Source of the DNA: Chitinimonas_A lacunae
Lineage (GTDB): Bacteria > Pseudomonadota > Gammaproteobacteria > Burkholderiales > Chitinimonadaceae
Reading direction: 5' to 3'
NCBI RefSeq assembly: GCF_042650885.1
Contig: NZ_JBHSBU010000001.1
Coordinates: 3,348,001-3,412,000, forward strand
Length of the DNA: 64,000 bases
Below the pieces are notes generated by a model, which saw only the letters and a program-made list of their open reading frames with translations, was not told where the DNA came from and made no database searches. Below are positions 1-7,792 of the stretch, piece after piece (the stretch's first letter is position 1; every line of letters begins with the position of its first letter). Both the position numbers and the translations under genes were made by a program.

Positions 1-211
1 GAATATTGAGATCCTGCGCCAGCGTCTGAAAGCGGCCGTCGCGGATCAGATCGCCGCCGAAGGCCACCACGAAAGTGCGGCCGCGAAAGGCGTGGATATA
101 AGGCGCGGCCTGGCGAAACCAGTAGACGAATTCGGGTGAACCTATGTCGGGCATGGCAGAAATGTTGGACAGGTAGGTTGGAAATCGCGCAAGGGTAACA
201 GAGGATGGCAT
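1..211 (-). CDS. argA: N-acetylglutamate synthase ArgA, N-terminal part only
   Basis: The first about 70 residues of a minus-strand protein are present; the gene runs off the left window edge. The visible segment contains the FVYWFRQAAPYIHAFRG stretch followed by TFVVAFGGDL, which resembles the opening of the amino-acid-kinase-like domain of bifunctional-type N-acetylglutamate synthase/kinase enzymes (first step of arginine synthesis: acetyl-CoA + glutamate). I place the start at the ATG complementary to 209-211. A second in-frame ATG at 152-154 lies closer to the conserved segment and could be the true start. Neither has a strong Shine-Dalgarno sequence. The gene is divergent from the AlkB-like gene. 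An N-acetylglutamate kinase (argB) is the alternative, but the PYIHAFRG pattern fits ArgA better. Confidence 0.72.
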   Translation of the reverse strand, partial: MPSSVTLARFPTYLSNISAMPDIGSPEFVYWFRQAAPYIHAFRGRTFVVAFGGDLIRDGRFQTLAQDLNI

Positions 212-500
212 CGCGCTGTTGGCTCATTGCGCCTGTAGGGAAAACCCCGCGGAGCCGCAGGAAAAAACCCTGTTAAGAATTTTTACTTTATCGAAATCTA
301 TGGCTACTGATCTTGCGAATGCTTGTCGTAATAATTTATTTATTGCCGACTTCACCCCCTCCCGGCCAAGTGCGTGTTTCCCTCACTGCTCCAGCCAGCA
401 ATTCTCCCTCCCGAGCCGGGCTGAACCGCCACCCGCGGGCAGGATGCCAAGCCCGGGGTTTGCTGGCAGACTGGGCGGCCCTTGCCGGAGTTCCAGCCTG

Positions 501-1037
501 ATGACGCCGCCCCCGCTCGAGTATGTGCCGGCCTTTGTGGCCGATCCGCAGCCCCTGTTGCAGACGCTGTGCGACAGCGTCGACTGGGACCGGCGGCTGC
601 GTGCCAGACTGACTGCCAGTTTCGGCCGCGCCTATGGCTATTCGGGGATCGACTACCCCGATGTGCCGCTGCCGCCGCGCCTGGCCGACCTGGCGGCACG
701 CCTGGCCCAGCGGCTGGGTTTCCTGCCCGACAACTGCCTGCTTAACTATTACCCAAATGGCGCGGCCAGTATGGGTTTTCACTATGACGACACGGCGCTG
801 CTGGCGCCGGATAGCGGCATCGCCGTGCTGTCGCTCGGCGCCGTGCGGACGCTGCGGTTCCGTCCACGCCATCAGCGTGGTGCCGCTGGGCCGGATTTTC
901 CCTGTCGGCTGGAAAACGGTTCGCTGCTCTTTATGAGCGCCGCGCTGCAAGCCGACTGGCTGCACGGCCTGCCGGCGGAGGCGGATTGCGGGCCACGGCT
1001 CAGTCTGACCTTCCGCAAACTGGTGGAGGCGGCGTGA
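501..1037 (+). CDS. AlkB-like 2-oxoglutarate/Fe(II) dioxygenase
   Basis: A 178-residue protein of the AlkB superfamily, expected to oxidatively demethylate alkylated nucleic acid bases using Fe(II) and 2-oxoglutarate. The iron triad is visible: His94 and Asp96 in FHYDD, and His155 in WLHGLP, followed by the 2-oxoglutarate-binding arginines near the C-terminus (PRLSLTFR). The NYYPNG motif before the HxD is typical of AlkB homologues. The open frame extends upstream to 219, but the conserved protein begins at the ATG at 501; the upstream part is low-complexity and lacks homology features. The stop codon overlaps the creB start (TGATG), so the two genes are probably translationally coupled. Length is normal for short bacterial AlkB2/3-like proteins. 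Confidence 0.85.
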   Translation: MTPPPLEYVPAFVADPQPLLQTLCDSVDWDRRLRARLTASFGRAYGYSGIDYPDVPLPPRLADLAARLAQRLGFLPDNCLLNYYPNGAASMGFHYDDTALLAPDSGIAVLSLGAVRTLRFRPRHQRGAAGPDFPCRLENGSLLFMSAALQADWLHGLPAEADCGPRLSLTFRKLVEAA

Positions 1038-1711
1038 TGAAACGGATTTTGCTGGTCGAGGATGAAAACGCCATTGCCGACACGGTGATCTACGCACTCG
1101 GTCGCGAAGGGTTCACGGTCGAGCATCGCGCGCTGCTGCGCGAAGCGGCTGCCCTATTGCACGAGCGCGAATTCGATCTGCTGCTGCTCGATGTCGGCCT
1201 GCCCGATGGCAGCGGCTTTGACCTATGCCGCGAACTGCGCGGCCGCTCCGACCTGCCGGTGGTGTTTCTGACTGCGCGCGGCGACGAGATCGACCGGGTG
1301 GTCGGGCTTGAGCTGGGCGCCGACGATTACGTCGCCAAGCCCTTCAGTCCGCGCGAGCTGGTGGCGCGGGTCAAGGCCATCCTGCGGCGCGGTCGGAGCG
1401 AAACGGTGGCGGCAACGGGCGGGCTGGTCCACGACGCGCTGCGGGCGCGGATTACCCTGAACGGTCAGATCCTCGACCTGACCCGCTATGAATACCGGCT
1501 GCTGGCGGCCTTGCTGGCCGAGCCCGAGCGGGTATTCAGTCGCAGCCAGTTGATGGACAGGGCATGGGATGAACCCGAAGCGAGCTTCGAGCGCACGGTG
1601 GACGCCCATATCAAGACCCTGCGTGCCAAGTTGCGCGCGGTTGATGCCGAGTGTGATCCGATCCGGACCCATCGCGGTCTTGGCTACAGTTTCACGTGGA
1701 ACAAGCCGTGA
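1037..1711 (+). CDS. creB: CreB-type response regulator
   Basis: A 224-residue OmpR/PhoB-family regulator. The receiver domain (about residues 1-115) has the acidic pair in LLVEDE, the phospho-acceptor Asp52 in LLLLDVGLPDG, the conserved Thr in FLTAR and the Lys in DDYVAKPFSPREL. A C-terminal winged helix (about 130-224) ends in THRGLGYSF. The next gene encodes a CreC-like kinase, which supports CreB rather than another OmpR family member. The start ATG overlaps the stop of the AlkB gene. A parS-like palindrome lies inside the last codons. In E. coli and Aeromonas this system controls creD and, in the latter, beta-lactamases; creD is present in this window 55 kb away. Confidence 0.88.
   Translation: MKRILLVEDENAIADTVIYALGREGFTVEHRALLREAAALLHEREFDLLLLDVGLPDGSGFDLCRELRGRSDLPVVFLTARGDEIDRVVGLELGADDYVAKPFSPRELVARVKAILRRGRSETVAATGGLVHDALRARITLNGQILDLTRYEYRLLAALLAEPERVFSRSQLMDRAWDEPEASFERTVDAHIKTLRAKLRAVDAECDPIRTHRGLGYSFTWNKP
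1689..1702. other. parS-like ParB-binding palindrome (one mismatch)
   Basis: GTTTCACGTGGAAC differs by one base from the core parS palindrome GTTTCACGTGAAAC and equals the variant known from Streptomyces. It lies inside the 3' end of creB, where codons also constrain the sequence, so binding is uncertain. Two better matches occur at 49997 and 59879. Confidence 0.45.
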
Positions 1712-1761
1712 CAGCGAAGCGGCTGGCCGGATCGATTCCGCGCCGCGGAGCGCCTTAGACG

Positions 1762-3189
1762 ATGCGTATCGGTGTCCGTCTGTTTCTCGCCTATTTCGTG
1801 CTGGTCGGCCTGTCGGGCTGGTGGCTGTTCGATCAGGTGGCCGACCGCCTGCGGCCGGCACTGCGCCAGTCGATGGAAGACACCCTGATCGACACTGCCA
1901 ATCTGCTGGCCGAATTTGCCCGGGCCGATTTCAAGGCCGGCCGGCTGCAAGACGGCGAGTTTGCCAGAACGATGGAAGCGGTCGCCGCCCGGCGCTTTCG
2001 TGCCGAGATCTGGGGCGTGACCAAGAGCGGGCCCAACCATCGGGTCTATATCACCGACCGGCAGGGCCGGGTGCTGTTCGATTCAGCCGGTCTGGCGCTC
2101 GGGCAGGACTATTCGCGCTGGAACGATGTCTATCTGACCCTGCGCGGCCGTTATGGTGCACGCACCACCCGGGGCAAGCCGGACGATCCGACCACCTCGG
2201 TGATGTATGTGGCCGCGCCCATCGTCGATCGGGGCCAGGTGATCGGTGTGGTTACGGTCGGTAAGCCTTCCACCAGCGTCGAGCCCTTCTTTCGCCGCAC
2301 CCTCGACGATCTGGCCCAGGCGGGCGGCGCGCTGCTGACCGCTTCCCTGCTGCTGGGCCTGTTGCTGGCCTGGTGGCTGAGCCGCGCCCTGGGGCGTCTG
2401 GCCGACTATGCCCGCGCCGTGGCGCGCGGCGAACGGGTGGCGCCACCGGCATTCCAGGGTGGCGAAGTGGGGGTGCTGGGGCGCGCCATCGAAGCGATGC
2501 GGGTGCGGCTCGAAGGGCGCCAGTATGTCGAGGATTACGTCCACAGCCTGACCCATGAACTGAAAAGCCCGCTGGCAGCGATCCGTGGTGCGGCCGAGCT
2601 GATCGATGCCGAGATGCCGGCCGAGGATCAGGAGCGCTTTCTCGCCAATATCCGCAGCGAGGCCGAACGGCTGACCACCATCATCGATCGTCTGCTGGCA
2701 TTGGCGCAGCTCGAAAGCCGTCGCGTCCTGGCCGTGGTGGAGCCAGTACTCCTGGCCGAACTGGCCGACCAGGTGCTGGCGGCCAAAACGGCGCTGCTGG
2801 CACAACGGGGGCTTGATGCCCGGCTGCGGATCGATCCAGGTCTCAGCGTCGGTGGCGAACGCTTTCTGCTCTGGCAGGCGCTGTCGAATCTGCTCGACAA
2901 CGCCATCGACTTCTCGCCGCCGGGCGGCACGATCGAGCTGGCTGCCACGGTCGAGGGCCCGATGGTGGTGCTGAGCGTGCGCGATCAGGGGGCAGGAATT
3001 CCCGACTATGCGCGCGAGCGGCTGTTCGAGCGCTTCTATTCGCTGCCCCGTCCCGATGGCGGACGTAAGTCAACCGGCCTGGGTCTGCCGTTCGTGCGCG
3101 AAGTGGCGGCGCTCCATGGCGGCAGCGTCACGGTGGGCAACGCACCCGAGGGTGGCACGTTGGCACAGTTGCGCCTGCCGCTGGGCTAA
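1762..3189 (+). CDS. creC: CreC-type sensor histidine kinase
   Basis: A 475-residue inner-membrane kinase. It opens with MRIGVRLFLAYFVLVG, very like the CreC N-terminus, followed by a first membrane segment (about 7-27). A periplasmic sensor region (about 30-185) contains the CreC-like DTLIDTANLLAEFA segment, and a second membrane segment follows at about 190-212. The HAMP-like linker leads to the dimerisation helix with the phospho-accepting His265 in THELKSPLAAIRGAAE. The ATPase domain shows the N box (LLDNAIDFSP), G1 (DQGAGIP) and G2 (STGLGLPFV). It starts 50 bases after creB and is presumably co-transcribed. CreC responds to growth or fermentation conditions in E. coli; the signal here is unknown. 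Confidence 0.9.
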   Translation: MRIGVRLFLAYFVLVGLSGWWLFDQVADRLRPALRQSMEDTLIDTANLLAEFARADFKAGRLQDGEFARTMEAVAARRFRAEIWGVTKSGPNHRVYITDRQGRVLFDSAGLALGQDYSRWNDVYLTLRGRYGARTTRGKPDDPTTSVMYVAAPIVDRGQVIGVVTVGKPSTSVEPFFRRTLDDLAQAGGALLTASLLLGLLLAWWLSRALGRLADYARAVARGERVAPPAFQGGEVGVLGRAIEAMRVRLEGRQYVEDYVHSLTHELKSPLAAIRGAAELIDAEMPAEDQERFLANIRSEAERLTTIIDRLLALAQLESRRVLAVVEPVLLAELADQVLAAKTALLAQRGLDARLRIDPGLSVGGERFLLWQALSNLLDNAIDFSPPGGTIELAATVEGPMVVLSVRDQGAGIPDYARERLFERFYSLPRPDGGRKSTGLGLPFVREVAALHGGSVTVGNAPEGGTLAQLRLPLG

Positions 3190-3279
3190 GCCGTGATGGA
3201 CTTTATTAAATAAACATGAAAAACGACTGCAAGAACTACAGTCGTATAGAAAAGAAAATAAAAATCTTCTGCTTAGGGT

Positions 3280-3816
3280 TCAGCGACCATTGCCCTGGCG
3301 GGCATTGGCAAGGCTGGTCTGCATTTCATGGCGGTAGTAGAGATAGTCCATTTCGGGCGTCGGCGCGCCGAGCCGGGTGGCGACGCCCGAAATCTGACCG
3401 CGGTGGTGCGCCATATGGTTGACGAAATGGGTCAGGACTTCATGGACCCAGTTGATCCGTTCCTTGCCCGACAGCGAGATATAGCGGGTTTCCCCTTCAA
3501 AGAAAGCCGTCGGCTGGGCTTCGAGCCAATGCTGGAAATGGCGTACCGTCTGTTTCAAGGCCAGCTTGAGTTCGCGGTATTCCTCATGGAGCGGCTGGTC
3601 GGGACGCAGGGTCGGTTGCTCGCCCTTGAGCCGGCTCCACCACAGCAGATGGAACACCAGCATATGGTTGAGGGTGCCGTTGATGCTTTTGAAGAACAGG
3701 CCCTGGTCGGCCTTGCGGGCGTCGTCGCCCAGTTTGTCGAGACTCTCGAACAGCACATCGTTGGCCCAGTGCTGGTAGTCGAGCTGATACAGGAAGTGGG
3801 CTTTCCAACTGATCAT
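3280..3816 (-). CDS. DinB-family metal-binding protein
   Basis: A 178-residue four-helix-bundle protein of the DinB/YfiT type. Three histidines in the pattern of the family's divalent-metal site are visible: one in NHMLVFHLLWW (about residue 50) and two in HFVNHMAHHRGQISGVATRLG near residues 133-140. The conserved end of the family, HHRGQ followed by a RLG segment, is intact. Members include thiol transferases and stress proteins; the specific reaction cannot be told from sequence. It stands alone between creC and the TlpA-like gene, convergent with creC. The start ATG is preceded on its strand by a purine-rich stretch. Confidence 0.85.
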   Translation of the reverse strand: MISWKAHFLYQLDYQHWANDVLFESLDKLGDDARKADQGLFFKSINGTLNHMLVFHLLWWSRLKGEQPTLRPDQPLHEEYRELKLALKQTVRHFQHWLEAQPTAFFEGETRYISLSGKERINWVHEVLTHFVNHMAHHRGQISGVATRLGAPTPEMDYLYYRHEMQTSLANARQGNGR

Positions 3817-3911
3817 GGCGGCGGACTCCCTACTAAATAGGCAATGTCCTCACCATAGCAGCCCACTATGGCGACCGCCCGGCCGTTCCGGCAGGCGGCC
3901 GTGTCGGGCCG

Positions 3912-4421
3912 TCAGACGGATTCGGCCAGTTTCTGCTCGATCAGTTTTTCCAGGGTGTTGAAATCGGGTTCGCCCAGAAAACGCTGCACGATACGGCCGC
4001 GTTTATCGATCAGGAAGGTGGTCGGGGTCAGCTTGACTTCGCCGAACCGCTGGGCGATCGAGCCGTCGAGATCGAGCGCCACCTTGAACGGCAGCTTGTT
4101 GGTATTGGTATAGGTCTGCACATAGTCAGGCCGGTCATAGCTCATGGCCACGGCGACCGTCTCATAGCCGCGGGCAGCGAATTTATGGTGGGTCTGCACC
4201 AGTTTCGGCATTTCCTTCATGCAGCCGGTGCACGAGGTGGCCCAGAAATTGACCAGCACCACCTTGCCTTTGAGGGCGGTCTGTTCGATCCGGGCGCCGC
4301 TGAGCGTGCTGTAGGTGACGGCTGGCGCGAGTTGCTCGGCCTGGCTGCCGAAGATCAGAACGCCGGCGCTCAAGGCGCCGATCAGGCCGAGCAGCAGGCC
4401 GTGCTTGACGGATACTTTCAT
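3912..4421 (-). CDS. TlpA/ResA-like membrane-anchored thioredoxin
   Basis: A 169-residue protein with an N-terminal signal or anchor segment (about residues 7-26) and a thioredoxin fold facing the periplasm. The active site is Cys64-Thr-Gly-Cys67 in NFWATSCTGCMKEMP, and the cis-proline region TPTTFLIDKRG follows near residue 140. Such proteins reduce disulfides of apocytochromes or metal chaperones, or act as general periplasmic thiol reductants. The open frame extends upstream to 4535, but the ATG complementary to 4419-4421 gives a clean signal peptide and avoids overlap with the divergent rbgA promoter. It is divergent from rbgA. Confidence 0.85.
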   Translation of the reverse strand: MKVSVKHGLLLGLIGALSAGVLIFGSQAEQLAPAVTYSTLSGARIEQTALKGKVVLVNFWATSCTGCMKEMPKLVQTHHKFAARGYETVAVAMSYDRPDYVQTYTNTNKLPFKVALDLDGSIAQRFGEVKLTPTTFLIDKRGRIVQRFLGEPDFNTLEKLIEQKLAESV

Positions 4422-4504
4422 GCTGGAGTCTTGGCTAGGGAAGGGATGAACGGCATACGGTCCGGCATTATATTGATTCGGCGAGGCTTTTTCAGCTTTC
4501 GCGG

Positions 4505-4510
4505 TATAAT
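4505..4510 (+). promoter_or_regulatory. Probable -10 element of rbgA
   Basis: A perfect TATAAT lies 31 bases before the rbgA start codon in the divergent spacer. No good -35 hexamer is found at 16-18 bases, so only the -10 assignment is supported. Confidence 0.45.
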
Positions 4511-4540
4511 CCCCGCCCTTTTTTCCTGTGGACAAGCGCG

Positions 4541-5440
4541 ATGGCGATCCAGTGGTTCCCCGGCCATATGCATAAGGCGCGCAAGCAGGTCGCCGAGACC
4601 ATGGCCAAGGTCGATATGGTGATCGAGGTGCTCGACGCCCGGCTGCCGCGCATCACCACCAACCCGATGATCGGCGAACTGCGCCGGCAACGGCAGCGGC
4701 CCAGCCTGAAAGTGCTCAACAAATGCGATCTGGCCGACCCGCGCGTCTCGGCTGCCTGGGTCACGCATTTCCAGGCCGAGCAGCAGACTGCGGTGCTGCA
4801 ACTCGACGAAGCGGGCAAATTGCGCGATGCCCCCAAGGTACTGGCGCTGTGCCGTGAGCTGGTGCCGCATCGCAGCGGCGGCGAGAAGCCGGTCCGGGCG
4901 ATGATTCTGGGGGTGCCCAATGTGGGCAAATCCACCCTGATCAATGCGCTGGCCAAACGCCGGCTGGCCCAGGTGGCCGATACCCCGGGCGTGACCAAGT
5001 CGCAGCAGCGCATCGAGCTGATCGACGGCACCATTCTGGTCGATACTCCGGGTCTGATGTGGCCCAAGATCGATTCGCCCAATGATGGCCTCAAGCTCGC
5101 GCTGTCGGGCGCGATCGGCAAGAACGCCTACGATGCCGAGGAAGTGGCCTGGTATACGCTGGGCTGGCTGGCGCAGCACTACCCCGAATCGATCCGCACC
5201 CGCTACCGCCTGCCCGATCTGAGCGTGCATGCCGACCAGTTGTTCGAACAGGCTGCCCGTGCGCTCGGTTGCGTGCAGTCGGGCGGCCGGCTCGATACCC
5301 AGAAAGCCGCCGAACGCATCCTGACCGACTTCCGCAACGGCACGCTTGGCCGTATCACGCTCGAACGCCCCGGCCTGCCGCTCGATCTGCCGCTCGATGA
5401 GCCCAATCCCGATCAGGTTGTGCCCGACGATGAGGCTTGA
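4541..5440 (+). CDS. rbgA: Ribosome biogenesis GTPase RbgA (YlqF)
   Basis: A 299-residue circularly permuted GTPase that assists late assembly of the 50S subunit. The permuted motif order is visible: G4 (LNKCDLAD, about residue 61-68) comes first, then G1 (GVPNVGKST, about 125-133) and G3 (DTPGLMWPK, about 168-176). The start MAIQWFPGHMHKA is the family's hallmark N-terminus, including the PGHM motif. The C-terminal helical domain with LGRITLER is present. The end overlaps the start of the downstream BtuF-like gene by 11 bases. A TATAAT box precedes the gene. Confidence 0.92.
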   Translation: MAIQWFPGHMHKARKQVAETMAKVDMVIEVLDARLPRITTNPMIGELRRQRQRPSLKVLNKCDLADPRVSAAWVTHFQAEQQTAVLQLDEAGKLRDAPKVLALCRELVPHRSGGEKPVRAMILGVPNVGKSTLINALAKRRLAQVADTPGVTKSQQRIELIDGTILVDTPGLMWPKIDSPNDGLKLALSGAIGKNAYDAEEVAWYTLGWLAQHYPESIRTRYRLPDLSVHADQLFEQAARALGCVQSGGRLDTQKAAERILTDFRNGTLGRITLERPGLPLDLPLDEPNPDQVVPDDEA

Positions 5441-6404
5441 GACGGTTCCGGTGGTACTCCGGCCGCTGAATAGGGCCGACGCGGTGACGGCTTCGACCCA
5501 CCCTGTATCCTTGCTGCGGCTTGATCGGCTCCGGAGGCCCGCTGGTTCGGCAGCCGCCTTGCTGGCGCTGCTGCTTGGCAGCGCGGCGCTGGCGGCGCCG
5601 GCGGTGGAAGCGCGCGACGATAAAGGCCGACAACTGCGTCTGGCGCGGCCGGCCTTGCGGGTGGTGAGTCTGAGCCCGCATGCCACCGAGTTGCTCTACG
5701 CGATCGGGGCCGGCTCCACCCTGGTGGGGCGCGACGGTGCCAGCGACGAGCCGGCGGCGGCGCGGGCTCTGCCTGACGTGGGCCGCTATGGGGCTTTCAA
5801 TGTCGAGGCGATTGTGGCGCTGCGGCCTGATCTGGTGGTGGCATGGGAAGGCAGCGAAGCCGGCCCGGCGCTGACCCGGCTGCATGAGCTGGGACTGCCG
5901 CTATTTGCCAGTCAGCCGGCCGATATCGCCGCGATTGCCGGAACCGTCCGCGCGCTGGGCCGTCTGACCGGGCGGACCGAGGCCGAAGCGCTGGCGCGTC
6001 GGTTCGAGTCCGAGTGGGCGGCACTCAAGGCACGTTACGCCAACAGCCGGCCGCTGACCGTGGTGGTGCAGGTGGGCGAAGGCCCGGCCCTGACCGTCAA
6101 CGATCGCCAGTTCACCGCTTCGCTGCTGCGGGTCTGTGGCGTGGTCAATCCGTTCGGCGCCAGTAGCGCCCCGGTGCCGGTGATCGGTGCCGAAGCATTG
6201 CTGGCGGCCCGGCCCGATGCGATGGTGGCGGTGGCCGATGCCGCGGAAGCGGCGGTCTGGCGCGCCAACTGGCGCAGCCGGGGTCTCGATGTGCCCTGGC
6301 TGACGGTCGATCCGCGCCGGTTTGGCCGCCCGGTACCGGCGGCCGTCAAGGAAGCAGAAGCGTTGTGCCGCCGACTCGACAGCCTGCGCCGTCGTCCTTC
6401 GTAG
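5430..6404 (+). CDS. BtuF-like periplasmic substrate-binding protein (corrinoid or haem type)
   Basis: About 324 residues: an N-terminal region with a signal sequence (LLALLLGSAALAAP, cleavage about residue 53) and a helical-backbone metal/cobalamin receptor domain. VVSLSPHATELLYAIGAG followed by DVGRYGAFNVEAIVALRPDLVVA is the typical first lobe of BtuF/HmuT-like proteins. The family delivers cobalamin, haem or siderophores to an ABC importer, but no permease or ATPase gene lies nearby. The ATG at 5430 overlaps the end of rbgA and gives a long leader. A GTG at 5484 or the TTG at 5511 would give a more usual signal peptide, so the start is uncertain. Confidence 0.8.
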   Translation: MRLETVPVVLRPLNRADAVTASTHPVSLLRLDRLRRPAGSAAALLALLLGSAALAAPAVEARDDKGRQLRLARPALRVVSLSPHATELLYAIGAGSTLVGRDGASDEPAAARALPDVGRYGAFNVEAIVALRPDLVVAWEGSEAGPALTRLHELGLPLFASQPADIAAIAGTVRALGRLTGRTEAEALARRFESEWAALKARYANSRPLTVVVQVGEGPALTVNDRQFTASLLRVCGVVNPFGASSAPVPVIGAEALLAARPDAMVAVADAAEAAVWRANWRSRGLDVPWLTVDPRRFGRPVPAAVKEAEALCRRLDSLRRRPS

Positions 6405-6454
6405 CCGCGATGCCGCCTGCTAGAATTCCAACGTTGCGTCAGCAGAATCTACCC

Positions 6455-6658
6455 ATGGAAGCCGAACTGCAAAGCCTGGAAGACCGAATCAAGACGCTGG
6501 CCATGCTGTGCCGGCAGTTGCGCGATGAAAATCAGTCGCTACATGCCGAGATCGCCGTCCTGCGCGCCGATAAGGCACGACTGAGCGAGAAGATCGAGGT
6601 CGCCACCCAACGTATCGAAGCGATGCTGGCCAGCCTGCCAGCAGGAGAACCGGTATGA
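6455..6658 (+). CDS. Small ZapB-like coiled-coil protein
   Basis: A 67-residue, almost entirely helical coiled-coil protein (LEDRIKTLAMLCRQLRDEN, then LRADKARLSEKIE). It matches the pattern of the small TIGR02449/ZapB-like proteins found directly upstream of zapA in many beta- and gammaproteobacteria. A role with ZapA in organising the FtsZ ring is inferred from this position. Its stop overlaps the zapA start (TATGA), indicating translational coupling. The ATG at 6455 begins the conserved coiled coil; the longer open frame upstream overlaps the preceding gene and is not used. A TAGAAT hexamer at 6421-6426 could be a -10 element. Confidence 0.78.
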   Translation: MEAELQSLEDRIKTLAMLCRQLRDENQSLHAEIAVLRADKARLSEKIEVATQRIEAMLASLPAGEPV

Positions 6659-6957
6659 GCGCCACCCGCCAGCTCGACGTCAGCATCATGGGACGTGAGT
6701 TTCGAGTCGACTGCCCGGTCGAGGAGGAACAGGCATTCCGCGAGGCAGTCGCTTTCGTGGAACGGCGGATGCGCGAAATCCGCGACTCGGGCAATGTGAT
6801 GGGGCTGGACAAGGTCGCCATCATGGCAGCACTCAATATCGCCCATGAATTCATGAACACCCGTCTAGGCGGTTTTGACATCGTCGATTTTCGGCGTAGA
6901 ATCGCCCGCATGCAGGAAGTCATTGACGCGGCGTTGCAAGACGATCCGACGTCGTGA
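6655..6957 (+). CDS. zapA: Cell division protein ZapA
   Basis: A 100-residue protein with the ZapA N-terminal domain (LDVSIMGREFRVDCPVEEE), the conserved LDKVAIMAALNIAHE helix and a C-terminal coiled coil. ZapA bundles FtsZ filaments at midcell. Its position between a ZapB-like gene and 6S RNA/fau is the common proteobacterial arrangement. A near-consensus sigma-70 promoter lies inside its 3' half (6875-6902) and probably serves the 6S RNA gene downstream. Confidence 0.93.
   Translation: MSATRQLDVSIMGREFRVDCPVEEEQAFREAVAFVERRMREIRDSGNVMGLDKVAIMAALNIAHEFMNTRLGGFDIVDFRRRIARMQEVIDAALQDDPTS
6875..6902 (+). promoter_or_regulatory. Sigma-70 promoter inside zapA, probably for 6S RNA
   Basis: TTGACA (6875-6880) and TAGAAT (6897-6902) are separated by 16 bases. 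Transcription would begin near 6909, some 60 bases before the mature 6S RNA. This would resemble a distal ssrS promoter that makes a processed precursor. Confidence 0.6.
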
Positions 6958-6971
6958 CCCCACCGGCTCAG

Positions 6972-7152
6972 TCTCCCTGCGGCGCTTGCTACGGTTTAAT
7001 ATTCTTTGAACCAATATATTGAACCGGGCCGCTCAACCTCGGCATCTTGTTGTGCGCATCCCTTATGTCGGATGCGCCTGAAAGATGACGGCGGGTGGCC
7101 ACTTGAACCGTTAGGTTCAAGATGAAAACCGAGCGGCGCCCGCGGGGAGGCC
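6972..7152 (+). ncRNA. ssrS: 6S RNA
   Basis: The spacer between zapA and fau holds an approximately 180-base region with the features of 6S RNA, which mimics an open promoter and binds the sigma-70 holoenzyme. The ends pair (CTCCCTGCGGCGC near 6973 with GCGCCCGCGGGGAG at 7136-7149). The 3' half contains the conserved CACTTGAACC...GGTTCAAG hairpin (about 7100-7120) seen in the E. coli RNA. Position between zapA and fau is diagnostic. The exact ends are inferred from pairing, not from a covariance search. Confidence 0.82.
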
Positions 7153-7177
7153 CCCCTCTCCGCTCCCTTATCTCCCC

Positions 7178-7792
7178 ATGAACGACAAGACCGACCTGCG
7201 TCGCCAGTTGCGCCGCCGTCGTGCCGCCGTGCCTGCCTGGCTGCGTCGCTGTGCCGAACAGCGGGTCGCCAAACGCGCTGTGCCCTGGCTGCGCCGTGGC
7301 TGGCGTGTCGGTGCCTATCTGGCGCTGGGCAGTGAACTGTCGCTGGCGCCGCTGATGACGCTGGCGCGTCGGCGTGGTGTGCGCTTGTTTCTGCCGCTGG
7401 TACCGGCGCGTGGTCGCCGGCTGGGTTTTGTCGCTGCCGATGCCCCTGCGGGCCGCTGGCGCCGTAACCGTTACGGTATCGCTGAATACCACGGCCGCCA
7501 ACGCCTGGCCCCCCATCGCCTCGATGCGGTATTCGTGCCCCTGGTCGGTTTCGATGCCCAAGGCGGCCGGCTCGGTCAGGGCGGCGGTTACTACGACACG
7601 ACCTTTGCCTTCCGGCTGCGGCGCCGATGGAAAAAGCCCACGCTGATCGGCGTGGGCTTTGAATGTCAGCGGGTGGCGCAGATACCGCGTGAAGCGCATG
7701 ATGCACCGCTCGACGCAGTCCTGAGCGAACGGGCCGTCTACCGGCCCGGCCACCTCAGTCGTGATAGTCGGGCTCGAAAAACAGCCACTTGA
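7178..7792 (+). CDS. fau: 5-formyltetrahydrofolate cyclo-ligase
   Basis: A 204-residue enzyme that converts 5-formyl-THF to 5,10-methenyl-THF with ATP. The N-terminal LRRQLRRRRAAVP basic segment, FLPLVPARGR, and the C-terminal GQGGGYYDTTF loop that binds substrate and ATP are visible. The last residues extend beyond the family core, and the 3' end overlaps the convergent CDF transporter gene by 38 bases. It lies directly after 6S RNA, as in E. coli (ygfA), where the two are co-transcribed. Confidence 0.9.
   Translation: MNDKTDLRRQLRRRRAAVPAWLRRCAEQRVAKRAVPWLRRGWRVGAYLALGSELSLAPLMTLARRRGVRLFLPLVPARGRRLGFVAADAPAGRWRRNRYGIAEYHGRQRLAPHRLDAVFVPLVGFDAQGGRLGQGGGYYDTTFAFRLRRRWKKPTLIGVGFECQRVAQIPREAHDAPLDAVLSERAVYRPGHLSRDSRARKTAT

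Noticed and set aside
4473..4510. TTGATT as -35 partner of the TATAAT before rbgA
   Set aside because: Spacing of 26 bases is too long for sigma-70.
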